Positions 12,801-24,019 of a stretch of DNA of 64,000 nucleotides are shown piece by piece (position 1 is the first letter of the stretch; every line of letters begins with the position of its first letter). Location: positions 44,992,120-45,056,119 of the forward strand of contig NC_044006.1 of the NCBI RefSeq assembly GCF_900496995.4, written 5' to 3'. The notes beneath the pieces were generated by a model that did not search any database, was not told where the DNA came from, and saw only the letters and a program-made list of their open reading frames with translations. The stretch comes from Aquila chrysaetos chrysaetos. Its lineage: Eukaryota; Chordata; Aves; Accipitriformes; Accipitridae. The position numbers were made by a program, and so were the translations under genes.

Positions 12801-14164
12801 AATAGCTGCAGAGTGGCTCAAAGGTGTAGCCATTGGTGCTCAGTATCTGTAAGCATCTTGTGAGCAAATTTTTTTATGGTAAACAAGTGAAATGAAAAGG
12901 TAGGATAAGAGGTGGGTAAAGGAAGGTAAACAATCATAGAACAAAGTGTATTCTTAGTTAAAACAAATCTTGAACACCCGTTTGAGCACCTAATCTGGTC
13001 TGAGAAGATTTCAGAGTATAAAACAGCCTCTCATGAGAGTTTGTCCCACTTCCCCTATATCGTTGCATTGTCTATGCACTGAAAACCTGTCCCCTGCAGC
13101 ACTGGATATTCATTATGCACTTCCTCAGCTCCACACTTTCCCCGATGTGATAAAAATCACCAAATATGAAAAAATGTTCAAAAACATACCTCAAATCACA
13201 GTTCATTGAGCTCATTATGCATGATTTAAAATAGTTAATAGAAGAGAAAAGACAAAATTTTAGCAAAAATAAGAAGGGGGGGGGGGGGACCAAGAAACAA
13301 AGCAGCAATTAAATCAGTTTGACAGGAGGATTCATCTTGGCTACAAGTCTTCATTTGCTGCTAGGACCTCCCAGTCCTGCCTTAGTCCTGGCTTTAGTGC
13401 TTCCTTTAAGGATTCAGTGACAGGAACACCCTGCATTAATCTTTTATGTTTTATGTTATATCACTTTGTGGTGCAATAGTGCTTCAACAACCTTCTCCCT
13501 TTACCTTCTTGCAAAATATAAAACGCTTCTGGTTCCGGTTGTCTTTGTAGTTTGTGTCCTGCAAAAATCTGAAACTAGAGATGTGAAGAGACCGTGGTGA
13601 AGGGCTGCTCTATCCTCTTCTAAACGCTGGTTTCCCACACGACGGTAAATTCGGGTGAAGATTGGCACAGAGTTGACGAATTCACATTTCTCCATTCATT
13701 TCTTTCTTTATCTGAAGTATTTGTATTTCCCCGACAATTTTGCACCCTGTCGTGACGCATCTTTGCTGGCATTTGTCCTTAATTTATACCTCCACGTCTT
13801 TAAACGAAATACTTGCCACCTCACCTAGAAAGAGCTCAAATAAGTTACATTCCTTTGCGGATCGATCATAAATATTCACCTGATCTTTCGCCCGCCGAGC
13901 GTTTTTATATAACACTTAACATTTAGAGCTCTTCAACTTGCTGTTACTTTTGGATGCTCTCTAGTCAACGCTTCTCCCAACAGAAGTTTTACAGCTCCTC
14001 TTTGCCTCCTGAGTTGGTTCACCAGGTGTTTTAATGAACGACATTTGTCATAAATAAGCCCGTCTCTGAGCCACCTTCTCCCTGTTCGCTGAGAAACCTC
14101 TTAGCGCTAGTACGAACAAAAGCAACCTCCCGGCTATTTGCTCTTTATTTAGCCTTAGGCGTGC
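9893..14164. other. AT-rich intergenic DNA with homeodomain-like motifs, no gene
   Basis: No gene is recognised. Two ATTAATTA-type motifs lie close together near 10726-10735 and 10768-10779. The 100-codon frame at 11975-12277 resembles no family. GC content climbs from about 13.5 kb toward the CpG island. A TATATAAAA-like string lies on the minus strand at about 13902-13910, with no supporting gene. Confidence 0.5.
13276..13288. repeat. Poly-G run of 13
   Basis: Thirteen consecutive G residues, an unusual homopolymer in otherwise AT-rich DNA. Length is prone to sequencing error. Confidence 0.85.
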
Positions 14165-14640
14165 CATGGAATCCTTAAGGCAGACACCACGCCGCCCAGC
14201 ACCTGCCGCAGCAGCGGCCGTGGTGGTGGTGGTGCGAGGGGCCGGGGAGAGGTCGGTTCTCGGCCCGGAGGAAGGCTGGGAGGGAAGGGCCCCCCTTCTG
14301 CAGGGCCGCCGGGTACCTGCAGTGCCGCCGCGGCCGCCGGGACCGGCTGCGCCCCGCTCCGGAGCTGTCCAACGTAGCTCCGCTCCCGCTCACCTTCCGC
14401 ACCCCCTCCGCGCCGCTCCGCGCCCTGCCCGCCCCCCGCCTCTGACAGCCCTCGGAGCCCCCCCGCCCCGGGCCGGGGGAGCTGGGAGGGGAAGTGTCTT
14501 TCCCGCGGCATCTCTCCCAGGAAAAGGGGACGCGTGGTTCGCTCACTGTGTTGTAAATGACGGCAGATCCCGGTCCGCGGGGGGGAAACGTTTGCGCTCC
14601 CCTAGGCAAACAGGAAGGATTTTCGCGGAGCGAGACACCC
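14165..14640. other. CpG island upstream of FERD3L
   Basis: This is a CpG-dense, GC-rich block about 1.3-1.75 kb upstream of the FERD3L start codon. Long frames exist on both strands (161, 144 and 118 codons), but all are Arg/Pro/Gly/Ala-rich composition artefacts with no domain. I read it as a regulatory CpG island of the FERD3L domain. A transcript starting here cannot be excluded. Confidence 0.7.
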
Positions 14641-14644
14641 GCCT

Positions 14645-14730
14645 CCTTTGATCTGATGGGCTTTGAAATCGCCTTAGAAATTAGAGACTAATTAGCCCCA
14701 AAGCGAGAGTGGCGACAATGCATGACAAAG
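14645..14730. promoter_or_regulatory. Candidate enhancer: TCF/LEF, homeodomain and Sox motif cluster
   Basis: Within 86 bp at the island edge lie CCTTTGAT (14645-14652) and CTTTGAA (14661-14667), both TCF/LEF-like. They are followed by palindromic CTAATTAG (14688-14695, homeodomain), ACAATG (14715-14720) and ACAAAG (14725-14730), both Sox-like. Such mixes are typical of neural enhancers. Its place about 1.2 kb upstream of FERD3L suggests that gene as target. Motif presence is seen; function is inferred. Confidence 0.4.
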
Positions 14731-14875
14731 GCGCAGATTAGGCTTTAAGAAGGCAGTGCAAGAGCAACGGCCAGCCACTCCGAAGCGAGCTGCGTGCACA
14801 AATCGTGTGCCAAAGAAAATCGATCCGGTTCAGCCCGAGTGTGTCTAACACTTCCCGGGATTGCCAGGGCCAGGC

Positions 14876-14884
14876 TGTTTATTT
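14876..14884 (+). promoter_or_regulatory. Fox-type site upstream of FERD3L
   Basis: TGTTTATTT matches the forkhead core (TRTTTRY). Foxa2 is reported to drive FERD3L/Nato3 expression in the floor plate, so a FoxA site about 1 kb upstream is plausible. Confidence 0.35.
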
Positions 14885-15428
14885 AGAGGTGATGGTCTAT
14901 GGGGTGGGAGGGTGAAGACACAACCCCTAACCTCTTCCAGCCTCCCAAGACAAAAGCAAAACAAGCCCCAGCGTCCGTCCCCAAGGAAACCTTGATCAAA
15001 GAAAGGTATTCAGCGGTGTCGGGTGTACGGGTGTGTTTATATGCATTTCACGGTATTTTGCGCTACGTGTCCAGCGTTATCAGTGCGTGCAGTCAGGTCG
15101 ATTCCTCTGTGCACCGCCGGTGACCGGGACGGCTCTACCAAAGGTGTAAGAGCAACCGCTGCCCTGGACTGGGACCGGCTTATCCTCGTCTCATGGGCGG
15201 GAGGAAGGAGTTTCAAAGCAAGTGCTTTGAGATTGCCTGAACCGAAAAGAGCTTTACGAAGCAGCCTTTTACTGGAAAGATGTTTGAACTCTAGTTGAAG
15301 GGGATTTAGGGGGAATGGAGAGACGATTCCAACAGTTACTACTGGGAATGCAATATCGGGTCCCCTGCAATGCTTACTTAGGCTAATGGAGGTCCTGTCA
15401 TTCAGCTCCCATTGCGCTGGGATACAGG

Positions 15429-15435
15429 GTAAACA
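15429..15435 (-). promoter_or_regulatory. Consensus Fox site (GTAAACA) in the FERD3L proximal promoter
   Basis: GTAAACA is the reverse complement of TGTTTAC, the canonical forkhead motif. It lies about 420 bp upstream of the TATA box. Together with the site at 14876 it fits the known dependence of Nato3 on Foxa2; actual occupancy is inferred. Confidence 0.4.
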
Positions 15436-15501
15436 TTCCCCGGTGACCCTCTGCGTGCAGGTCCCCTCTTCAGGACATCATTAAAAGCATACACGCACTT
15501 G

Positions 15502-15520
15502 CCTGACATCAATTGTCAGG
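15502..15520. repeat. 7-bp inverted repeat in the FERD3L promoter
   Basis: CCTGACA (15502-15508) and TGTCAGG (15514-15520) are exact reverse complements separated by TCAAT. The centre overlaps a CAATTG E-box. It could be a dimeric transcription-factor site or a chance palindrome. Confidence 0.55.
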
Positions 15521-15850
15521 CTGGCTCTCAGGGTTCAGAGATCCCGACAGAAAGCAGGAAAACAAGCCCAGCGGACACCCGGCTCTGCGGCCGCGGGCTT
15601 TAAAGAGGCTGAAAATCGTTTGGTTGCGGGTGTGTAAGAAGAGACAAAAGTGCTCAGCAGGTAAGAGCGGCGGGTTTTGCCAAGAAGGAACTGTCCTTGA
15701 TCGCTGTGACAGGATTGACTCGCTGGGGACTCCTCTCTCGGGAGCATCCACGCGTCCCCGAGGGGGCTGCCTGTCTCCTCTCATCAGCATCACGGCGAGA
15801 AGTTTTACAGCCGCTCTTTCTAGTCCTGCTAATCCTGTTATCCGGGGGGT

Positions 15851-15858
15851 TATAAATA
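15851..15858 (+). promoter_or_regulatory. FERD3L: FERD3L TATA box
   Basis: TATAAATA sits 63 bp upstream of the FERD3L start codon. It predicts transcription starting near 15880 and a very short 5' UTR of about 35 nt. A TAATCC (Otx-like) motif lies just upstream near 15829-15834. Confidence 0.7.
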
Positions 15859-15913
15859 TTAACGCCGCTGGGGCTGGGGATGGGGGACCAGATTAAGCCC
15901 CCTCTGAAGTAAG

Positions 15914-16483
15914 ATGTCAGCCAGCCTCTTCCCAGCCCACCAGCGCCAGGGGCTGCTGGCTGAGCTGCGCGGCAGAGCCCCGCAAGCGCCCTGCCCAGAG
16001 CGGCTGCTGGGCGCCTCGGTGCTGGATTTCGTGGCCGACCTCTCCCTGGGCGCCCCCCAGGGCCCCCCCGGGGCAGGGCCGGGCCTGGGGCTCCGCGAGG
16101 TCACCTCCGGGCCTCCCTTCGGGGACAGAGCCCTTTCGCTCCGGGAGGGCATGGCCCGGGGGCTGTCCCTGGCTGCCTTCGGAGATGGAGGTCCCGAAGA
16201 CGAGGAAGAGGAGGAAGAAGAGGAGAGGATGCGCGGCACTTCCCTCCTGGACAGGCCCAGGAGAAAGCGGGTTATCACCTACGCCCAGCGCCAGGCTGCC
16301 AACATACGGGAGAGGAAGAGGATGTTCAACCTCAACGAGGCGTTTGATCAGCTGAGGAAGAAGGTGCCCACCTTCGCCTACGAGAAGAGGCTCTCCCGGA
16401 TAGAGACCTTGCGCCTGGCCATAGTGTACATCTCCTTCATGACTGAGCTCCTGGACGGCTGCGGCAGGCGGGAGGCGAGCTAG
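15914..16483 (+). CDS. FERD3L: Fer3-like bHLH transcription factor (Nato3)
   Basis: This single-exon gene encodes a 189-residue nuclear bHLH transcription factor. FERD3L/Nato3 is known from mesencephalic floor plate and other neural progenitors and binds E-boxes as a dimer. Visible features in order: a conserved N-terminal motif [10 protein letters not shown] at 36-45; an acidic run of Asp/Glu at 95-104; a basic region around 117-136 with NIRERKR at 130-136, where Glu133 is the E-box-reading glutamate; helix 1 with [13 protein letters not shown] at 138-150; a loop; and helix 2 with [17 protein letters not shown] at 160-176. From the acidic run onward it is nearly identical to mammalian FERD3L as I remember it. 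The family is usually about 166 residues, so the roughly 23 extra residues lie N-terminal and linker-side. The start is supported by an in-frame TGA at 15905-15907, an A at -3, and the TATA box 63 bp upstream. TWIST1 follows 17.7 kb downstream on the same strand, as in mammals. Confidence 0.95.
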   Translation: MSASLFPAHQRQGLLAELRGRAPQAPCPERLLGASVLDFVADLSLGAPQGPPGAGPGLGLREVTSGPPFGDRALSLREGMARGLSLAAFGDGGPEDEEEEEEEERMRGTSLLDRPRRKRVITYAQRQAANIRERKRMFNLNEAFDQLRKKVPTFAYEKRLSRIETLRLAIVYISFMTELLDGCGRREAS

Positions 16484-17012
16484 GGAGCGCCGGGGCCCGG
16501 CGGGAGGGCGCTGGGGGCCGGGCACCACCCACGGCCCCGGGCAGGTGGCCCCGGGCGCCTCCTGCCTCGGGACGCAGAGCCGTGGCTCCTGCCTCGGCTG
16601 CTCTCACCGCGGCCGGGACCACGGAGGCGTGGGATGCGAAACGAGGAGTGTTTGGGGAAGCGTGCGTGCGTTGCGGGCGGGGGGAGGAGTGGGCAGGAGG
16701 AGGGGTGGAGAGGCTCAGTATGTGTAGATTTGCTAATATATATAATTTTTGTAAGGGGAAGGGGAAAAATGAAGGGCTGAGGCCCGTCGGTTTGTGCCGC
16801 GTCGCCTGCTTGCTTCATAATTTTTGCCATTTGTCGCTTTCGAGGAAGGCTCGGCCGGGGCAGCAGAGCCGCTCCACTTTGCGGAATGGGCTTCCAGCGG
16901 ATTCAGTTGCCTGCCCAGCCGCCTGCCAGGGACTAGGAAAATCTCGGCGCGTGCATTCTAAACCAGCGCTTTCTGCTTTCTTAAAAAATAAACAACAACT
17001 CCCTTTTCTTTG
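16484..17012 (+). other. FERD3L: Probable FERD3L 3' UTR and downstream flank
   Basis: A GC-rich stretch follows the TAG stop and turns AT-rich near 16725. The first good polyadenylation signal is AATAAA at 16987-16992, giving a 3' UTR of roughly 0.5 kb if it is used. Two further AATAAA copies occur at 17423-17428 and 17431-17436, so the true end is uncertain. Confidence 0.45.
16987..16992 (+). terminator. FERD3L: Candidate FERD3L polyadenylation signal
   Basis: Canonical AATAAA about 0.5 kb after the stop codon, followed by a T/C-rich stretch. Cleavage would be expected near 17005-17015. Confidence 0.45.
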
Positions 17013-17340
17013 AAATCCAGCCTGCCAAGTCCATGCCGCGTGTCACATGGCCAGTGAAGCGGAACATCTGGACACGACCGTTTGTTGTCACCATTCTCTT
17101 CCCGGGACCAGCTCTGTCCTGGCGTGTGGGCCGTCAGCGCCGTCGCTCGCACCGAGCAGGAGCTGGCGGAGGAGGGCCCGGCGCTCCCCGGCCCGGCCCG
17201 GCCCGGCCCTGCCCGGCGCGGCGCGGCGCGGCACGGCGGGGTCGAGCCGGCCTCCCCGGCACGGGCGAGGCAAGGCTGGGAAGCCGTCTGCGCCCTCCTG
17301 AGAGAGAAAGCTTGTGGGCTTTGATTTCGGGGAGGTCATG
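17013..17340. other. CpG-rich segment downstream of FERD3L with short GC tandem repeats
   Basis: A small CpG-dense block. Near 17185-17240 it contains runs of a CCCGG pentamer followed by GCGCG repeats. The open frames crossing it on both strands are compositional artefacts. Confidence 0.6.
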
Positions 17341-19889
17341 GAAAAAAGCCCTTTTCCCCCTCGCCGGAATTTTGGGGTTTTTTTCCTCCCCTCCTATATG
17401 TTTCATTGCTGCCAGGAGAGAAAATAAACAAATAAATTCTGAAAAGCCCGAGCGGGAGGGAAGGGGGAAGCCGGGGCCGGCCGAAGCCTGGGGATGGTGA
17501 TGGGGACAGGGTCCACCGCAGGGATCGTTCTTTTAGCGTTACCTACCAATGCCTCGCAGCCCCTCGTTAACAGGGGCGAGAGCCAGGGAGAGCAGCAGCG
17601 GAGGGGGAGGCCGTGGCTGGGCTGGGAGTGGGGCAGGGGGCCCGGGGGTCTCCCTTAGAAGCTTCTTCGGCCCTTCCTGATGTGTCTTTGGGCTCCCGCT
17701 CCACACCCCCCCACACACACACCCCCCCCGACTCTCCCTGCCGCTGGCACCTTCCCCCGCCGCCGCCCGGGAAAAACCTGGGCTTCTCCCCGTGTTTGCC
17801 GCAGACGGGCAGCAGCCAGCCTGTTGGGGGCCCAGCCCGGGCTGCCTTCAACTCGGGGGCAAAGGTCCCGTCCAGGGCAGTGGTTCTGCAGGAGTTGGCA
17901 GGACAGCTTTCATCTCCACTATATAAAATTGTCGTGATGCTAGTGAAATCAAGATTTACCCCGGATTCGGGCTAGTATGGCCGAGATCCAAATCCCAACC
18001 TAATACCTCTTTGATTTCTTCTCTCATGTTTTGTCAGCTCCTGTAGTGATTCTTCTTCCTTTTCTCATTCCATTCACTTTAATATTATCATGAGTGATCT
18101 AATAATATCCCGTATTAATACTCTAATACTCTTTCTCTTTTCACTTGTTTCCTTGGTTTCTTTTTCCACTTGTTTTTGTTGACCTCCCTGACTCCACACA
18201 TTGCATCTGCTCTCCAGTTGTCAGAATGTTTTCTTTCCAAGAGGCAGTTGGATAGTTAATGCAGCTGGATCCTCTCTAGAAACTGGGGTGTTTCACCTCT
18301 TCAGATGGTTTTGTGTTGATTTTTTTTTTTGCTAAAAATAAAATGAGAAAAGGAACTAAGAATGAACAATGTTCCAAAATCAACAACTGTTCACATGACC
18401 CAGATGCATTTTGTTGTTACCACTGTCTCAAGCAAAACGATGAAGACAAATTCTTTAAGGACAATGAAATTTTCAATTCAATATTCACTTCTTAGCACTA
18501 TTTCTTTATGATTTCTGTACAACTGTGCTTTCTAAAGCATGCTTATGTATCTTCTCATATTTTTTTTGCTCATGTCACTGGATAAAATTAGAACTCTATA
18601 GCACACAGAGTCTTAAGTTAAGAGATTCATAATGTAAACACGTCTGTAACAGATAGTTCAGAAATTATTGGTTTTCTCTTCTTGGTTTAATAACAAAACA
18701 TAGGAATTTGCTCAAGATCCAAGGTTTTTCCATACTTGTGTTAAAGACTAGAGAAAAGCAGAAAGAAAATGTTACATTTTATTTTTAAATACAAATCAAA
18801 ATCTGGATCTTGCATTATGGATCCTAATTTTTAACGGATCACTGGAAATTTTGCAGCAGCAATACAGAACAGTAGTAACATTCTTATATGAGCCACTGAT
18901 TCTAAAAATAGCATTAGAAATTAAAAATGCAGTTATGGTATAAGACAACGAACATAATACGCAAACAGCAGAGATAAAGTATCCAGATGCATTTTGTGTT
19001 TCGTCAGACTTTGGAGGAGTGTCTCAGCCACACCTTGATTTATAGATGAGCCTGATGAAGGGGACTTTAATTTTTTATGTTTCATGCTTTTCCAAAACTG
19101 GCAAAGATTTACCAGAACAGTAGTCTAGATGCAATTTTTTCTTAGACACCTGTGTTAAAACTAAAGCATGCCCTTATGCCCATGAAGAGCTCAGTGACAC
19201 AGCAAGATACCATACTGACCCATCACTTGGCCCATGTGGATGTGTCGAAGTCCTGGAAGCTCAGTCTGCTAAGAATATAGACACATTATGGAAACATCGC
19301 AGACAAGCTTCTTGCTGGCGTGCAATCCCATCCCCCTGAAATAACAAGGCTGTGGGGTCCCTTCCTCCCTCACCCTCATCTCACTCCAAGATAGCTGCAT
19401 CCTAGTCTGTGGAGTCACAGTGCAATAAAACAGCATGTCAGGCTTGGGAAGCCAGCGAAACCCTGGCCCTAATGAAGTGAGTGCAAAAATGCTCCTAACT
19501 TCAGGAAGGCTAGGATTTCACCCACTGTAGGGAAAGGCCTTTCCCCTGCTCAGAAACCCTGCTGCCACCAAGGCTGAGGCCAGCTGCCGTCCTTGGTCTC
19601 CCCAAAGCACCATGCTATTATCACTGCATTAAGAACAAAAACTGACAGTGTCAATTTCTTCTGGGAAGAGATAATAAGGGGTTTTTTAAAGCCTTAGAGC
19701 TGTTTGATCATAGCCCATTTTTAGATCCTGGTCTGAGGCGGGTTTGTTTATATTCTTTTTGCCCACTGAAGGCTGCCTTTTGGTAGAAAGTTGACTTCCC
19801 TTGAAGCTATCACGTTACAATTAGTATTCAGACATGTAAACCAAAAAATAAGTCTAAATGAAATCATATTTGAGAGACATTTGCTAGCT
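17341..19889. other. Intergenic DNA between FERD3L and TWIST1, nothing recognised
   Basis: A C-rich block runs from about 17.6 to 17.9 kb and then sharply turns AT-rich near 17.93 kb. No exon, RNA gene or repeat is recognised. Confidence 0.5.
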
Positions 19890-20150
19890 TTCTAAGAGAC
19901 GTATAAATAATCAAATGATTTTGCAACCTAGTCAGACTGATCTTGTTTTACAGCTGCTCAACCTGAAAGCAGGTTTAAGCAAATTAGAGCTGGAAACAAG
20001 AACAAAATATTATGATAGCACTGCAAACTCCTGCATCCACATTCTGACCAGCTACTATGGCCACACAATTGGTGTTTATTATCGCATTTGTCAGCGTTTC
20101 CATTATAAACAGTCTAGTGTGGAGGGTTTATAACTCAGCTATAAAAATTC
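19890..20150. promoter_or_regulatory. Enhancer-like non-coding block
   Basis: AT-balanced complex sequence with several developmental motifs: AAATGATT (19912-19919, Hox/Meis-like), a CAGCTG E-box (19952-19957), AAATTAGAG, CACAATTGG and TTTATTATCGC. It carries a 72-codon frame with no recognisable domain. The texture is that of a deeply conserved non-coding element; I cannot align it, so this is a pattern judgement. Confidence 0.3.
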
Positions 20151-23100
20151 CCTCCAGGATGAAACTTGATAAGTGAAGTCTTAGTCCAACAACACTTTTT
20201 TTTTTTCTCTTACAAACTTTAAAATAAATTCATTTTTGAAGTCATGGGGGTACTAAGCAAAACCAATGGAAAAGAGGTTTTGATTTATTTTTGTTCTCCT
20301 TCAGATCAGTGGTGCTTCTCAAAGAGATTTTCTATGTATCCCTTTTGGTCCTTTCAATGAACATGGACCTTTGGGGTTTTTTTTTAATTAAAAATAGCCA
20401 AAATACTGAGGCTGAAAATGTAACTGCTGTGTATGCTGAGTCCCATTTTTCATAAGAATTTGTTGCTTTTACCAGGCTTGAATACTAACAATCTGCAACA
20501 ATGACAGCCAAGCTTTTCCTACTACTTATACAACAGAACAGTTACAAGGACAGCTAGGTATGCTGGTTATAGTCTTTTTGTAGTACAGTAAAAATTGTTG
20601 TCTTTTCTAAAAAGTTGCTAAATATAATTAGTTCAGATTATTTTCTCTTAAACTTTACTTCAAAAAGCATGCTTGTTTCAGGTATTGAAACGAACATTCA
20701 TCACAGAATTGTATCCAGAATAAAAGAATTGCCTGAATAAAAATATTCAACTGCAATTGTCTTAAAAATCTAGCTTTTTAAAAACTGCAGCTCAGGTATT
20801 ATTTTAAAATTTGCCTGTATTTCATCCAGATTTTACTTTTTCCTGTCTCTATTCTAGTTTCAGGGGTAACCTTTGGTCTGGTTGGCACTAAATTTTAAGC
20901 CCCTGAAATTTTTCACAACCACCACTCTGCTGATCACCAGCCGCAGTCCAGTTCAGTGGTCCTTACACACCTGAAATTCCTATTCCTTCAAAGAAGTCAA
21001 AGTAGGGGAGCAATCCTGTAATCTTTACTTTTGTATTGTCAATTTTCACATGAATGTATACTTGTAAGGGCTGTAATGTGTTCAAATTGTTGTGTGCATT
21101 ATATTATCTTAGTGTGCCTTATATTGCTCTCAAAGGCTTCAGGGCTGTAACTGTGACTCAGACCATCTCCTCCACTCAAGGATTTTGTATGGTTCCTGCA
21201 CAGAGCTATTGTAGTGCAGAAGGACAGGCTTCACTGTTGTCACACGGAGCTTTATTTCAAACCAAAGTAATCAGGCACCCTGAGATGCTAGGCCTGTTTA
21301 TGCTTTTGTCATACTTCTGCCATAATTTCAAAAAGAGAAACAGCCTCCTGTTGGTTTAATTGTTTCTCTTTAGCTCTGACAGCAGAAGAAAGATAATAAT
21401 TGCCCATGTTACTTCCAGTCCCATCTTGTCTTGCTCCAAGCCTTACAGGGGTTCAAGGGAAGGTAGTGCATTTTATGATTTTCTACACAACAAAGAGGAA
21501 ATCTGTGCATGGAGGGTCTTCACCATAAATAAATGAATGGAGAGAGGGAGGAGAAGTTAATTCACATGTTGATACTTCTTTTTTTTTTCTAGCATTGTTT
21601 ACTTACTGTACGGTCTTTAACTTTGTTAATGAATTCTGACCTTTGAAACTTGCAGTTATCAGAGGAAAGAGTGGTGACTATAGCACAAGAGATACAGGAA
21701 TAAATATACCACAGCAAATACCATCACTGCTTGAACATTTCAGGTTCATGAGGGATAGATGATATCTCTGATCCAGATAAAGGGTAGCTTAACAAAGACT
21801 TTCAAAACAACCAGTGATTCAGGGTCATTCATTTTTTGTGTGGCCAAGATGAGATATCATATAAAGATCCTGACTTTCTGGAGGTCACTGCAGGTAAAAG
21901 TTGTGACCTGAAGCCATAGCCATTATTTTGGTCCTTGGTGGTGAAATGAAGTTGTGCAGCTGCACTAGCCCTTTTCAGCTGTGAGGAGTGATTACAGTGC
22001 CTTTACTGCTCATATCCAGTATTGCTGGAAAACTATACTGTGTTTTACAGTGCCCTGGGATTCCTACTCAAGCTCTTTGGTACTTGGCAGGGCTGCCTCT
22101 CTGTGGAAATTTGGTTGCAGAAAGGGCACTGGGCCTTGCCCCCAGAGCCCTGCAGCGGGAAGGGGCCATGCTGTCTCCACGGGGTGTTTCTGGGTAAAAT
22201 GCCAGTTGCAAAAAACACCCACCCTAATAAATACGACGAGAGATTAGAAAGATAAAGAAAAGTTTCAATACGCAGACAATACACAGAAACTTTTGCAAGT
22301 TTAAGGGAAGACCCAACAAAGCTCCGACCCTAAAGCCGGTGGCTCTTTGAATTTGCCTTTTACCCCTCCACTGCTCTGCTTCTCTTTCTCCTGGCGAACA
22401 GAGGGCCCTTGCAATACAAAGAATGTCTCCTTTAAAACACATTTGTGTGCAAAATGAACACAAAACCCGGTAGAGCTAGATCCAGCCACAGCACATCAGA
22501 TTTCATGTTGCAACAGTGTGCTACATTTTCTATTAAAGCTGGCGCCAGTGATCACATTCTGCCATTCAGTCCACTCTGTGTGGTTGTACATTTTCTTAAT
22601 GAGGATCTGAAATCAGTCCCCTTCACTTAACTGACAGTCTGCCAGAATTATGCCATCTTTCCAAATGCAGAGATCATATGATCCATCTGTTGTCTGCAGC
22701 CATGCAGGGGAAACATTTTCCAAAGAGAAATGTGGGTTGGCCCCAAAAGTATGTAATTATCCAAATGCTGAAGTGTTTCAGATGTTTCAAGGTGCTCTTG
22801 GACCTGATCTTGGCCATCTAAGCTCCTATGAAGTCTTTTAGAATAATGTACATAACTAAGCCATTGAGTTGGCAGGAAATTTTTGGAGTACAGGAATAAT
22901 TTAAAAATTATTCTTAAATAACTTTGAGTCGAATCAGAGATTTAGGACTCAGCAATATCATCTGGGACATTTGGGAGTGCTTACACTTTTAAGAAGTTCA
23001 CATTTTTGTTGCTAATATTATCACATATAAAAAAAAAAGTGAAGAGCATTAAGTGAATATGCAGAAAGGTGTTTTAATCTATCTTTAATCATATTTTAAT

Positions 23101-23205
23101 GATATGCCAGAACACTGCAGTAACTCTGCAGCATCCTTGACTCTCATAACTCTGCAAACTACCAGATGCAAGAGATGTTGTAGGATGACAAATAATAGTC
23201 AAGGA

Positions 23206-23238
23206 GAAAAAGAAAAAGAAAAAGAAAAAGAAAAAGGG
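23206..23238. repeat. (GAAAAA)n microsatellite
   Basis: About five tandem copies of a GAAAAA hexamer. Confidence 0.85.
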
Positions 23239-23982
23239 AAAAGATGATTGAGAGACTGTGAAATGAAGGGCTATCTCAGATCTTTCCCTGCCTTACTTGA
23301 AGACGTGTGGAATTCATTTCATATTACATCTGAGCCAGTTTAAATTTTCTTTGCAGATATCTTGAATGTTGCCAAATATGATTAAACTGATAGTTTAGGT
23401 CCTCATCAGGTGCCACCTCCTTGACATATAGAACCCAAATTTTAATCATGAGCAAATGAAACTTTCACCGAAGTACTGATAACTGTGCTTGAACTACTAA
23501 ACCAAGCCTTGGTAAGATGGAGTTCAAGTCCTATTGCTGAAAACACCTTTGGCAGCCCCAAGGTATTAAATTTGGAGACGTGCACATGTCCATTACTTTA
23601 TTCTGTCAACCATATGTGGGTTGACAACAGTATAAGTCAATTCTCAGTTACATGTTCCACATATCCAGGAACTGAATGATTACAGTATCCCCTCTCAGAT
23701 CACAACTGCCATACCTAAGACTGAACCACATTATACTGAGGAAGTTCTGTGATGTTAATAGCATGGGGTTTGCCCTTGGAGAGAAATGAGTTCTACCAAA
23801 GCTATGATGAGAACATATGGTACTTGTCATATTTAAAATATACAAGCATATTTCCTGAAAAAAACCCCAGAGATTTCTCATATTCTCTTTGAGAGCAGTA
23901 AAAGCATGAATCTTCAGTGTCCCATTGGCCAAATCCTTTAGAATGATCAAGTGCATAAGCCAAGTCTTTGACTGGAGAGGGT

Positions 23983-24019
23983 TTTGGCGTATAAGGTCAG
24001 TGGTTTGGCGTATAAGGTC
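23983..24019. repeat. 21-bp direct duplication
   Basis: TTTGGCGTATAAGGTC occurs at 23983-23998 and again at 24004-24019, a 21-bp period, in otherwise unique sequence. Confidence 0.75.

Noticed and set aside
15917-16528. 203-codon frame antisense to FERD3L
   Set aside because: It is a shadow of the conserved FERD3L coding strand and has no domain.
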